NCBI GenBank assembly: GCA_013397935.1
Contig: VZRN01001116.1
Location: 372,164-436,163 of the forward strand
Length of the DNA: 64,000 nucleotides
Direction of reading: 5' to 3'
Source of the DNA: Dasyornis broadbenti
Lineage: Eukaryota; Chordata; Aves; Passeriformes; Dasyornithidae
Shown one piece after another: positions 22,801-35,800 of this stretch (the first letter of the stretch is position 1; every line of letters begins with the position of its first letter). Below the pieces are notes generated by a model. It ran no database searches. It saw only the letters and a program-made list of their open reading frames with translations, and was not told the DNA's origin. The position numbers and the translations under genes are program-made.

Positions 22801-23901
22801 GTTCAAACCTTTGTGTTATATCCAGAGGTTAAGGTTGTATTATCGTACAAGGTGGATTGAGCAACTTCTGAAAGAATGCGTGGAAATGTATGTCCATACT
22901 TGTGGGTTTTGTATACGTACCGTTTCCTCTCACCTTTTCTAAATACATGGCTCTTTAACACTCATTATAGGAGTCTAGGTATCCCTTACAAATGATAAAT
23001 AGCTGAATTAGAATTGAAGAAATTGTTTTGAATTCCCCTTCAAAACAAGTGTAGCTTGTTCCTGTTCTCTTCTAAAAGTTTGCCCTACCACAAACTTTCT
23101 CTTTATAGTTGACCATTGGAGCTGTTGTGGGAGATCCAAATGACACACAGTGCAGCCAGCCCTTGGGTACATTATGCACTCCCCTGAGGAGCACTGGAAA
23201 GGAAAATAGGATTTTTCAATTTTTTTTCAGTATTCAGGGTAGCAGCAAAGTTGAGAATAGGATACAGAGGATGAGGTATTGTTGGTTCCAGGCGGTGCTT
23301 TTGAGAAGATGTGATGTTCTGAATCGATTTTCGCTTTAAAACCTGGCAATTGTGTATGCAGGAATAGGGAATTGCAGTAACAAAGTTTGGAATTCATAAA
23401 TACACTTGGAACTCTGGTCAAGTGCAAATCCCTCAGAAAGGGGCACAGTGTGCCTATCAGTCAGAGGTAGAACAGTCCCCACAGACTGCTCTACAGACAC
23501 TACTCATAATCAACCATTTATTCAGCTGTGAGATTCTGTTCACATATAAAGTAGGCCAGGACATCACCTGACTGTGGTTGACAGCCAGTCCACTTACTGA
23601 GTCTAGAGCTTATTGCATATATGTAAGTCCAAGGTTACCTAAGTTAACTCAAGAAGAAGGAGAAAATTAAAAGGGAAATTTGGGCAGTTGCACCAGAAAC
23701 CTCATTATCATGAATCTGGGAGTCTCGAGAGTGTCTTGTGAACATCCCTGCCAGGTCAAACATCATTGCCCCCCATTTCTGCAGAAAATACTGCTCTCTG
23801 TAGAACCTGAGGGATCAACATCGCTGGCAAATCGCATGAGCTTGCTTTGTGCCAGGGCTGTGCAGGAGCATGGCCAGCCCTTCCAAGTGGTTTTGAGCCT
23901 G

Positions 23902-23920
23902 TGGCTGTGGGCCACAGCCA
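23902..23920. repeat. 19-base near-palindrome
   Basis: Perfect 9-base arms TGGCTGTGG and CCACAGCCA are separated by one base. It lies in an otherwise unassigned, somewhat GC-richer stretch of intergenic DNA. Could be chance. Confidence 0.8.
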
Positions 23921-25690
23921 GGACTGACGCAGGAGCCGTGTTCCTTGTCACCCTGGAAATGCCACCACCTTTCTGGATCTTTCCTTGCCTTGACATCTTC
24001 TGTCCATCCTCACAGCATAAGGTCTTGAAGCAACGGATGAGGAAGGGAGTTGTGGCCATAGGCTGATGTGGACAGCCAGACAAGCGCTGCCCTGTTAGAT
24101 ACTCTGTGTGTTATCTTCTGTTTGATCTCTTTTTCAGGTGGCTGAAAACAATAGAAATGAAAAGGTATTTACATGATGCAGAAGCCTCCACTCCATCTTC
24201 AGAGGGAACTGAGCCATATAAGCACAGAAGGGCTCAGTGACAGTCAGTGGGCTGGATCCCACACAATAGAAAATGGAAGACCAAACACCATTGATCTTGA
24301 TGGGATTTCTGGTAGGATTTCGTTACTTGAGGTTCACACTGATTTAAGAGCAGGTGCCTAACTACATAAGCATATTTATAAACCTATCGAGTGTGCATTT
24401 GTGTGCGTAGATATCTAAATATTTACTTCTGTATGGCACTTAGTAACTCTGAAATAAGTTTTCATGTCCAGCTCCAGTCCAGAAGCCTGTACAGTCATGC
24501 AAACATGGCCCTGCCTTTCAGCAGGGGATATTAAGTCTGGCCCCACATGGTTCTAACTCAGACATTTGGCTTCTCAACCAGAACTGCACTTGGACGCTTT
24601 TAAAAATGCTCTCTTATTCAGCTAGACCAAAAGAAGTGGTGTTAGCACACCACCCTGTCAGTGCCCTCCACTTTTTTGGGTAAGGATTGTCTTCATGTCC
24701 CTGAGTTGAAGACAGCATCCATGGCAATGAGGTGGCTGCTCTGCACTCTTTTCCAGGTATACCATTGTCAGCTTCTTCGTATGCGTCTCAACATTTGAAT
24801 CTTAAACAGATCAGAGATAACATTTACTTGCTATTTACACACCTATTCCAAGTCAAATAACTCACAGTACTTCAGCCACCTTGCCTGATAATCAGGACAG
24901 CATATGGAATAGTATGTTCTTCTCCCTTTCACCTCCGCTCTCTCCATCAGTGCTGCAATCCAGTACCCAGAGCACTGTCCTGAATACAGATTTTCTTCTT
25001 CCTGCTCTGCTTATTTCCTTTAAGGCAATTTTCCCCTCTTGTGGATTGACAGACTTATCAACACCAGCTAAGATTCATTTAATATGCCTAACATAAGCCA
25101 AACAGGATCCTGTCCTGTCTCTCTGTATTCTTTTCTCAGAAAGAAATGGTTTTTGTTGCAATTATTTGGATTGTCTGCTTAAATATTTAGCAAATGCAAT
25201 AGTTTGGTAGTCAGGCATTGCTGTAACCTATTCTGAAAGTGAAGTCTACAAGCCAATTCTGCAGCTGCCTGCTTGGATTTTTGTTTTGTTTTTCCTCCTG
25301 GCTGTGATGAGACAATATCCCCAGGAAGCAGGGACACAGCAGCACCTTGGGCTGGAGGCTGCACTCCCAGTCTCTCTGTTGGAGATGTGGAGGGGGACCC
25401 ACCCACAGCAGGCCTGCAGAATTAATCCCAGATGCCAAATGTGGAGATCGGTACCACGTGGCAAGGCTTTGAATTTTTCATTTTTCATTCATTAAAAGGC
25501 AGTCAAAAAGAAAAAAGCTCCATTTTCATCCTCCTAAGTGCTGTCACACTCACTCATATGCACACATACACTGCTGCCTTTCTACTTAATACCAGGGGAT
25601 GTAATGCCACAGTAAGCAAAGAACTGTACCAAATTTCCTTGGATTATGGAATATATTTTTAAGGATCCAGTTGCAAAAGGATCATTACTA

Positions 25691-25706
25691 TTTTTNTTTT
25701 TTTTTT
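25691..25706. repeat. Poly(T) run with one ambiguous base
   Basis: A T run containing N at 25696, followed by a G run. The ambiguity probably reflects homopolymer length uncertainty. Confidence 0.85.
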
Positions 25707-27316
25707 GGGGTTTTAGTATCTTGCGAAAATATTTCTTTTTTTCCTCTCTGTCCAATTGAAAATTCTCCTCTGGCGTTAGGCAAAATGTTTCTCTTATTAA
25801 TCCCCATTGGTATAGTCCTAGTTTACTGCAGGTTCTCTGCTGGGTGTCCTGGCTTTCTCCCCCCCCAAATTATCACATAATAAGAATTCTGAATGTGCTT
25901 ATCTACCTGTAGGAATTCTCTCCTAGGCTACCACAGCCTTCCCACGGGCATGACTCACGAAGCAGCTATCCATTGGCAGCAGCCTGCACAGGCACTCGGA
26001 GTCATCCCTTTAATCTGAGGTTACAGGCCACTTTCAAGTGCTGGTGGACAGAGCGCAGGCAAAACTGTCAGAGGTGCCAGCTGAATGCAGAGCAGTCCCA
26101 TAGATATCACCTCTTGATGATAACAGCAGAGGAAAAAATGTCTTTATTCACTGTTAAGACCATGGCAAGGAATGCCCAACTCACCTGCAGCCCTGTAATC
26201 AAATGGAGAAAAGGAAAGACTTGCATCTCTCTCTCCTTGTTTATAAACCTGTCTGTAACACTCTCCAGCCTTCCACATTTCATTTCTGATAGATGTGCAA
26301 AAGCCTGCAGAGGGTAACTTTGTCCAGGTTCCAGACTAACACAGGGCCATATCTGGGACACCCTGGGGGTTATGCTCTTGATATTGACCCATCAGAGTAT
26401 GTGACATCAGAGGATATCCTGCCTGCAGCTACCCAAAATTACTGGAAAGGCGTTTATGGAAGCATGTATCTTTTTTACAGAGTCACCATTAGACAATGGT
26501 GATGCTGTCACTCTGAGGGAAGTGTTAGTGTTCCTGCCTCAACAGCATGTTCACCTTGGTGCATGTGCTCTGATTTAAGTGTTTAGAAAACCCTCTTAAA
26601 GGCATTCTCTCAGTGTGTAACTGATATTGGCACATCAAGGACACAATTATCATTCTGCACACATGGAAGGGAAATGTTAAAAAATAACCCTTCAGCCCAT
26701 TCCTAGTATTTCCTATTTATCATTCCCCAAATGTACACTTTTAAAATTGTGATACTTGCCTAAGATTTTTCTGAAGTGTTGGGCTTGGGAGTTTTTTCTC
26801 CATTAGCATATCCCAAATTACAAAGTTTGTTTCATTCCAGTGGACTCTGCCCAAATTTCATGGACATTACCTAGAATGATGGAGCCATTATCAGTAGGTA
26901 CTTCATTTATGAAAGCAGCAGTCTCAGGGACAGCCCTCTTTCTGTCATCAGGTAAATGGATTGTGAAAGTCCCCACAAGTCACTAGGGAGCACTCCTTGA
27001 ACATTTGGAGTTACAGAGCAGCATTCACCTTTGGCAAGAGCTGTCTCTGATCTTCAGGACAGCATGGGAAAGTGCATACAGGGCATTCTAGTCCTTGCTG
27101 GCAGATATTTGTCCCTGTAAACAAAAAGCATCCTCATGGCACAGGAGATCTGTCCCAGGAATCTTAGAACAGGCAAGTCCTTGAGCTATAGACTACTAGA
27201 ACAGGAAAATGAGGGAATATGCTTGCTCTCTACTTCTAAACTCTTCTAGGCATCCAGGTTTGGCCATTATTGAATAAAGAGTTGTTGAGCTAGGTAGACT
27301 ACAGGTCTAACCGAGT

Positions 27317-27379
27317 GGGATATTTGTTATTACAAGTGGTGATATTTGTTATTTCGGGATATTTTTTATTAGAGGTGGT
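27317..27379. repeat. Imperfect AT-rich minisatellite
   Basis: A GATATTTGTTATT-type motif occurs three times within 63 bases. The outer copies (27317-27340 and 27356-27379) share 24 aligned positions with few differences. Confidence 0.75.
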
Positions 27380-29720
27380 TAATGCCTGAAAGAACAAGCT
27401 GTTCAGGAAACCATTTTTCATGCTTTTTTTGCATCTCCATTGGCTTTAGCCACAATGATGGGTCCCCAATCAGAATCAAGCCAGTGGCTGAGAAGTGTTT
27501 TTTTCAGTACCAGCAAGAATTTTCTGTTCTGTTCAACTTGGTTGGGTCCACTGAATAGCCTCTGTAATCTATTTCAGCATTAGGAAGCGAATATAAGCCA
27601 CATATTGGGGATGACATGTTCTGTCATGGTCAAAGGGCAGCAGATGGAAATGAAAGTTGGTGAAGTAAACAATTAGGAGAAGGTGCTTGTCACATAACAA
27701 ACAGAAGTGACTCATGCAATGTCCCCTTCCCCCTCCAGTCATTACATGAATCACCTCACCTGTGTCCAAGGAAAGGTCAAACCAATTTATCAGTTCTTGG
27801 AAGAGTTTTCAATTTAAAAGTACTCCAGGATCATGACATTATTTAGTATGAAGAGTTGTATGAGCTCTTACTCAGTCTTAACATGGGATTACAGTACAAT
27901 TCTATTAGAACTGTCTGGATTACACAGTGTGATAAACATACATCTTGACTAGCTCTCTCTGCCAACGCAGATTTTCCTTTTCCAAACTCCTTTGGTACTC
28001 TCTCTTGCTCTTCCTTGTCATTTTTAATTGTTTGGCTTAGATATAAAGAATGAGGAGATAGAGGAAATGACACTTTTGCTGGAAGAAGAAGCATAGACTC
28101 ATTTTAAGAGGGTGAGGAATTGCGGTTAACAAAGAATTATTCTTCATTATTTCATCTGCAAGGCCATCCCAGTTAGGCTAAGGGGGACATTCACTCTTTT
28201 TTTGCTTCTCCCTCACATTTGAGCTCTACTGGCTTCTTCTCTTTATTATTCAGAACCTAAAGGAAGAATAAGTGCTGCTCTGGAAAACTTCAGCTTGTCG
28301 GAAGTGACACAGTGTCAGTAGCAGGAAGGGTTCTTTTACCCCATCACCTGGCTTTTCCATGACTCTCCTCCTGCTCCCAGCCCCATTTGTTTCCATATTA
28401 CATGCTTGTTACCAGGAAGAATACAGGAAGAAATTAATCCTAATATGGATTTCTTTCAAGGCACATTTCTCTCATTCCCATTTTGGCTTGACTTTCTGTT
28501 AACTGTCATAAGATAAAATCAGGCAGCTTGACATTTTTATTGTGTTCTCCACACAACAGGTTGGGTTAACCTATGTGGGATTCCCACATGTAATTTACCC
28601 AGCTAATTTATGTGGAAAATACCAGCTCTCTTGCCCTAGCTTGGATTTGAGTTTGACTGCGCTTCCTCAGCATAAAAACAAACCTCATTTCCAAATGAAG
28701 ACATGCTTTTTCCCCTTCTGAAGTAGTTTGTCTTCCTGCATAAATGTAATATAAAGGAACATATATATCCTTCTGCTGTTTCATTTTCCTCTTTTCAGTT
28801 GTACACTCAAAAAGCAGGGGGTGAATGGAAAAGAGATGTCCTGGCAAATCTGGTCACTGTCATTACCATACCTGTCAAATGAATTAGGAGGCAGTGAATC
28901 TTTTAAAATAAGATGTTTAGATTCTGTACATAAGATCATGCTTGATTTTTATAACAAAATCCACCTGTTTCTGTCTGCATCTCATGCAAGACTGCACCCA
29001 TCCTGGAAAAATCAACTGAAGGATTTCTGTGTTATGAAACATAGGCACTTCTTTTTTTAATTATTGCACTCAGCTTAAGGCTATGCTTCTCTGTGACTGG
29101 CTAACCTGAATCTGTTATAACTCCATTACAACTCAAAATTCAACAGCATTAGCAGCTTTCATCACACTAAATTGTTATTGGAAATGCTTGTGCTGAGTCT
29201 GACTCCAAATATAAATAAAGCAAGTAAAATGTAACTCTTTCTATTGATTACTTAGCCAGAATACAAATTAATAAGGATGTAATCCTCTATCTTTATATTT
29301 TAAAAAATTTTGTTTGTTTGTAGGAGCCACAAAGTAAGTTGAGGTGAATGAAGTGGAAGGAGCACTTTTGCACACTGAACTATAGGCTTGAGATTGAACA
29401 AAATCATTGACAGTTTTACCAGAGAGGGTTTTCAGATGCCCATCAAAATGTCTGTACACAGACTGGCCCTGCAGCATGGGAGCAGCAGAATGCACTGACA
29501 CAAGGGAGATCTGTCTGGGTATTTATACAATGCTCATTGCCATGGTAACAGAAAGTCTTATGAAATTCAGACATTACGTACAGAGGTGTTTGTGCTTTCC
29601 TGCCTCTCTCACTCTCACTCTTTCCTTCTCCCCAACCCTGGAGCTTTTATGGATGCTTTTATAGCAAGGAGGCCCAGTGTCAGCAAACAACTTGCACAGA
29701 TTCCCAAAACCTTGGGATCC

Positions 29721-29739
29721 CTGGACCAGACTGGTCCAG
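29721..29739. repeat. 19-base near-palindrome
   Basis: Perfect 9-base arms CTGGACCAG and CTGGTCCAG flank a single A. No gene is nearby. Confidence 0.85.
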
Positions 29740-32268
29740 TGCCTCCTGGAGTGTGCTTTCAGCACTGGATCCTCCAGTCCTGCAGTGATCCACCTATCAC
29801 TGGTGCTCCTGAGAGAAGTGCCTGGCCACTTCAGGGAGTGGTAGGAAATCCTTCCACATTATCTGAAGGCCATAACTGTGGAGAAGGATCACCGAGACTT
29901 AACTCATAGGATGTCTCCTGTCTCCCCAGGGATGCAGGGAATGGCAGCCATGACATGAGATGTCCCAAACTCAGAGTTTGGTGGTGGACTATCTGCCAGG
30001 AGCTGAAGTGGTTTCCAAGCTCTGGACCAGGACACACCATGGATCCCCCCACTTCTTTACACAAAGTATTTTCTCTTTAAGCAGCCACATGCCAAGATCA
30101 TTCAAGATGGGAGCTCTTCCTCCTGTGGTCACATCTGGCACTGACTATGTGAATTTTAGGTAGATATTAATCATGCTTTTGCACCTCCATACCTCACTGT
30201 TGTGTCATGACACTTTTTTTTCATCAATATCACTGTAATGTGCCTGGAAGCTTATCAAATGAAGCCAATAGCAATAAAAGTATCCTAGCTAACTTTAAAA
30301 ATAAATTAGTCTTTTTCTGCCTCTGTCTATAAAAGAGATCTACCCTAAGAGCTGGGTGATTGGTAAGCTCTGGCCCTCTTAGCCCACATCTATATAATTT
30401 GCAACGCTGGGTTTAACACACTGCTTCAAGTTAATATGCTGACACAATCTAATTTTCTAAAGAAAAAAGCTGACTAAAAGTCTTCAGAAGTTCTTTAAAA
30501 TGTTCTGCTTAGTCTTATGGTAGTCTGTTGTACTAGCCAAGAAAACAAGAAAAATGCAAGATCAAGTTTTGGGTGTTTTGGAGCAGTTAAGGGCCAGGAG
30601 TGCTGTGGAAGGAAAGGAAAGTTACCTTTGCTTCCTGTGAACATCTTCATCATGCTATAAAATATTGCTCACTCTCCTTGGCTAGATGAAGAATTTATAA
30701 ATGGTAAGGAAATTAAGAATCCAGGAGACTCTGGAACTGGGAATTTTGGTGCTTAAAGCAAATGAAACGGTGCATTTCAATTACAGTGTATTGTCATTTT
30801 TATGAATATGTTAGCATTCTGATTTAGAAATGGTTGTATTGTTAACATAGTACTTCTTTTGCTGTAGTGACACACTTAAGTAGGCATGATACAATACCCA
30901 AAATTGCTACCTAGAGGTACAGTATTTTGTACACAGTATGATTTCTAATTGCTTGGATAATACTACACAATGTAATAATTTCTTACTCAGTGAGACCTGT
31001 TTCTCACTGCTTGAGATATAATAACCTCTTGGGAAGTCATGGAGCTGCAAGCTGTAATGAGCTATATACAGCATTTTTGCTCAGTCTCTACTCTTAAAAT
31101 GCTCAGCATTCACTAAAAAAATGAATCAGGAGAAACTGGTAAAATAAGTTGCAGAAACAGAATGAGATGGCTCTTCAGAATTATATATAGAAGGCTTTTT
31201 AAACGCCCACATCCCCTATATTAAAAACAGTGATTCAGAAAACCAGCCAGCGGATTCCCGAACCAAAGTATTGTGTGTGATTTTTTGCAGTCCAGATTTA
31301 AAGAGATGCATTGTTTACAAGAATGAAATGGGTATTACAAGGCACTTTTGCAATACAGCTGTCTCGTAGTGTAGTCTCTTTACTTAGACGAGATGATGCT
31401 AGTTTTAATTCACCAGTTTCATTTGTTATATGCATCCATGCATTTATAAAAACAAACTTTCTTCTCAGAAATATATATGAAACAATTCACCCAGAAATGT
31501 ACATGGTAATATTAAATAACCAAAATGAAATGAGCCTGAAAAAAGTAACAAAGTCACATATCTGATGCCTACAGCAGAGAACTGGAGTTGGGAAGATATT
31601 GTGGTTAAAGCTACCATAAGTCAAGTATTTCCCATTCAAATCCAAAATCCCGTTTTTGAAAGCTCTGAAGGGGCTGACTGCAGCTCAAACTCCCTGCATC
31701 ACTCTTCCAATCCTCCTTAAAGGTGAGGGGCCGCTGGAAACATTTTGGTTTGTTGGTCACACCACAGTGGCAAATGTTCGTTAAGCTCCCTGTCACAACC
31801 TGTGGAGCTGAGCTAAAGGGGAGGTCCCTGAAGTGATGCCACCTGCTCCCCTGGCATAGGCTGTCCCAAAGCCAAGGAGGTGCCTTGGGACCTCAGTGTC
31901 GAGGACCCAGCTGGCATCAGGACCTGGTACAGGAGCAGCAGCTGCCCTGCACCGACCTCGCAGCAAGGTTTAGGATGCAGTCCAGAATAGGAGCTGTAGC
32001 ACTATTTAGAAAGCTGCAGCTTTTCTGTATGAAGGCATTCTCGCTTCTTACCAAGCAGTGAGACAGATCAGAGCACGAAGTCTCCTGCTGCAATACACAG
32101 AAAACCATAATGGACCAGAGTCCCATCAGGGGAGATCCACAGACCCAGACCAGGAGCAGGGCTGCATCTGCTCTTAGCACAAGGAGCTGTGGGGATTGTG
32201 TGTCCTTTCCCTTTTCTTCCTCCTCATTCACAGGAGTGTGAGAGCTGCTGGTCCAGTACCAGTGACAT

Positions 32269-32319
32269 CGATGGTGGCTCTGCAGGTTTTGTAGGCACGT
32301 CCATAGACTGGAAGCTAAG
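32269..32319. repeat. Diverged 51-base repeat, copy A
   Basis: Aligns without gaps to 32771-32821 at 38 of 51 positions by my count, sharing GATGGTGGCT and ATAGACTG/GTAGACTG blocks. It may be a local duplication or two pieces of an unrecognised old repeat. Confidence 0.5.
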
Positions 32320-32770
32320 GCAGTGCCAAATGCAAGCTGATACATTTTGAATGGTCATGTGCCCCAAAACAATTTTATATTGGTGTGTATTGATGAGCCT
32401 AGGTCTATTTTTAAAATAAGTTCGTGGTGCTATTGACCCACCTGCCTCAGAGTGTGAGCCCAGACTGTAAAACACCAAGCAGACTGACAGCTTGGCACCA
32501 AGGGTGGGGACTCTGCTTTCCCAGATGGAGAAGCTGCTGTGCAAGAGCTGCCAGCCCTGACAGCAGCTGCCCAGGGGGAGATGAGAATTCCCCAGATGGA
32601 TGGCTCCTTGCTCAAACCCTGCTCAAAAGACATGAAAGAGAGGAACTACATACTGCAAAAATCCTCCTTCCCCACCAGTGAAAATAGCATAGGACCTTCT
32701 TGAATGCCCTTTCCCAGCTGAGTGCTTGACTTTTGTCCTGAATTATATTCTACTCAATATGGAGCAGCAC

Positions 32771-32821
32771 TGATGGTGGCTGTGCACGTTACATAGACAT
32801 GTGAGTAGACTGAAAGCTGAG
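32771..32821. repeat. Diverged 51-base repeat, copy B
   Basis: Partner of 32269-32319, in the same orientation and 502 bases downstream. Confidence 0.5.
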
Positions 32822-35800
32822 TAATAATTCTAAGAAAGATACACCCTAAGGACTTTTTAGGCATTGGGGGTACCTAGAGGGACTGAAGAACTGTAGCTAT
32901 ATATTCCCTTCCTGGCTTTTCTGCTAGAAGAGCAGTGGAGGAACTTTCTAAAATACCGGTTGGTGTTTCACCCACTGCCATCTACGATCTTTTTCTGGAC
33001 AGAGTAAAAAGTGGGAAGGGCTTTTCTGGATGGAAATTAAGAGTAGCTCTAGTACTTCAGAGAAACAACAAGCCTTTGTTTCACTTCCAGTGTTAGCAAG
33101 GAAGAGAGGTCTGCAGTATAGGTATGTATGACAGAACTAAAAGTAGCTGTCATATAGGATGAAAGTTAAGACTAAGGTACATATTCACAATACCTTTGTG
33201 TGTTCTTTCAGACTAGACGTCAGTGCTGTGCCACTTTCTGAGTTAATGTGGAGATCAGACTTCGCTGGACACTAATACAAAGGGAGAAACTGTAGCACAA
33301 AGGCAATTACTGGCAGCATTCCCATGGACGTTAAGGAAAGGCAGGACTCATACTGAAGGAATTTGAAGCAGTCTGTTACTTTTTGAGTGTGGCCTCTTGT
33401 GTGCTGTTTCTCCACTGCTTTTCAAAACTAAGCTGGTGATCGCAGAAAGGGCTGTCCTGCATGCGTTCATTCCAGAGGAATTTATTCCAGAAAATAGTCA
33501 CCCCACTGTGCATTAGCAAGGCAAGGCTTCCTGCTCAGTCCCCTGCTAGCCTGTCTCAGGCCTGTGCTGGAGCAGTCTGCTTTTAAAGGAAGAGTGAGAC
33601 CCAGCCAGGGATTGACCTCTGCAAGGACCTGCCAGCAAATGAAACAGCAGCTCAGCCAGTGTGGCCCCGTGGAAGCAGCTCAGGTAGGATCTGAGATGGT
33701 CATCTGTGTATGAGCAGTCCAGGGCAATTTCAGGAAGCAATGGGCTAAGCCCACACTGGTGATGAAGACAGGAGATGGTGAGTTTTATTCTATTGCTGTC
33801 ACTTGGGGAATTAGAGCCCTCAGAGGTGGCACCAGGAAGAAATGAAGCATCAGCCCTCAAAGAAAGCTATGTTTGAGATGAAGGACATTCCTCTAATAAA
33901 TCTCTCACTGTCTCTCTCTCTCAGATTGTGACAGCCTGTCACAAGTCTGCAACAATTTTCTCTAAAACTCCATGTAACCCAGAGCTGGAAAAACAGCACT
34001 TCCACAAAGTGCACGAGATCCTGCAGGTGATGGTTTCCTGGTCCGTCCTACGGAGAATACACCAGAGGGATCCTGCTGTGTGGGATTTGTGGGAAGGGTT
34101 GCCTTTAACACTTGGCTCTGGCTTTGGGAGCTGCCTGGTGTGGGGCATTGTGCGGGCTTGTATAATCAGAATGAAAGACTTTATTGTGATGGGTGCTGCT
34201 TATGGCATAGGAAATTGTTGTGAGATTTTCAGGCTGAGGTCTCCTGTTAACACTGTCCCAACACTGCGCTATTTGTGCAGAGATTGTGCTGTGCTCCCTT
34301 AAAAATGCTTTTGGAAGACAATCCAAGTGAAAGATGAGTATGCTGGAAAGCAATAAAAAGAAAAGAAAACCAGTGCATGGGTTGCAAAAGTAGAGGTATG
34401 CTGGAAACCCCACCACCTTCTCTAGCTTTCACCAATGCAGCATTACATCCACTGAGCATAGCATTTTTCTTTCTTCTTACCCATCAATTTTGTATTTAAT
34501 GGTAAGTGCCTGAAGAATATGAACGCATATTTAAATTAGGATAAAACCACAAAGTTGATAAAGCCCAATGTGGACAGACTGGCGCATTACAGAAGAATCC
34601 AGGAGAATAAACGTAAAAGATCAAGACCTGAACAGGACTAGAAATGGTTTAAACCTATGTCTGGACTACGAAAATACCAACTGTCACATTAGATCACTTT
34701 TCAGATATTTGGAAGCAATACAAAGTTTCCTCTGTTAGTTAATTACTCCCTTAACTGTCCACTACAGAGTTTCTTTCATTTCCTCTCCCAAACATCTGGC
34801 AGTAGATACTGCAGAAGTCCACAGTCAGCAGAATACACAAGCAGGGGCCTAACTTTAGTTCATGAGTCATCTCTGTGGCTCCAGTGGGACAGTTCAGGTG
34901 GTTAAAGTTAAGCATGTACTTAAATACTTTGCAGAGACGAAATGGATCTGTGCCAGCAAGAGGTTGTTGCCCGGGTGGGAACTGGTTGTTTGCATGTCTT
35001 TAACCATTTACGAAAGGGATTTGTATAAAACATAATTAAAAGACACCTCTTGGCTGTGAGAGCAATGATTCCTGATTTCTGAAAATCAGACTTTACAGGC
35101 TCTCTCAGACCCCTGTTATTATCAAGCCATTAGTTGGAAATACTTTGATCAGGTTCAGCAGAGCAGGGAGCAATTGCTCACTCTCACCTTACCCAGCTCA
35201 GTGAGCCTGGAAGGCACGGAGAGACACGGGATACCTGCTTTGTTACAAATGTTCTGATACCTCTTTTATTACATATGTTCTGCTCTTCGGGTAGCTGCAG
35301 TTCAGCTGCTGACCTAGAGCTGTGTTTGCAGGCAAAAATGTCAGTCTGAGGAGCCACCATCCCACAAGCAGCCTTTCCTACTGCAGAGGCACAGAACCAG
35401 AGCGCTTCCTCTCCTCCATCCAAATGTTAATGGAGCTTTAAAAATCCTTATTTTTTAAAACTCCATCGGGAGCTCTTTTATCCTGGCCATGGTGAGCACA
35501 TTCTCTGGAGCCTTGATCACCACAGGGCCTGTAATTAATTCTGCTCAGGCTGTGGTCGTGTCTCCACCACACCCCAAGTGTTTGCCTTCCCCTGGCTCCA
35601 GTGCCACAAACCTAACCGCAGGTCATGGGGTCAGATGGGCTTTGGGCTTCATGATAGTAGAGCTCAAGCAGATTACAAGACTTGTATTATAGTACCTATA
35701 CAGGAGCAGTAGGACGCCTCCAAAGAATTGCTTTAATAAAATCAGGTAATGATTTGTAGCTGAAAGAATAGTTTCAAAACTCTTTAAAAGTATCTATGTC

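Larger units (their letters stand above)
17472..27316. other. Intergenic DNA, no gene seen
   Basis: About 10 kb holding two short inverted repeats (19771-19801, 23902-23920), a T-run ambiguity at 25696 and small AT-rich simple repeats near 21,900 and 22,690. ORFs up to 128 codons (23680-24066) have no recognisable similarity and occur on both strands at the same place. Confidence 0.55.

Noticed and set aside
23680..24083. Overlapping ORFs of 128 (plus) and 106 (minus) codons
   Set aside because: Both strands are open over the same stretch, no domain is recognisable and no promoter or splice structure is seen.
26326..26345. GTTCCAGACTAACACA resembling part of a reptile interspersed repeat
   Set aside because: The similarity covers only about 15 bases with no flanking support.
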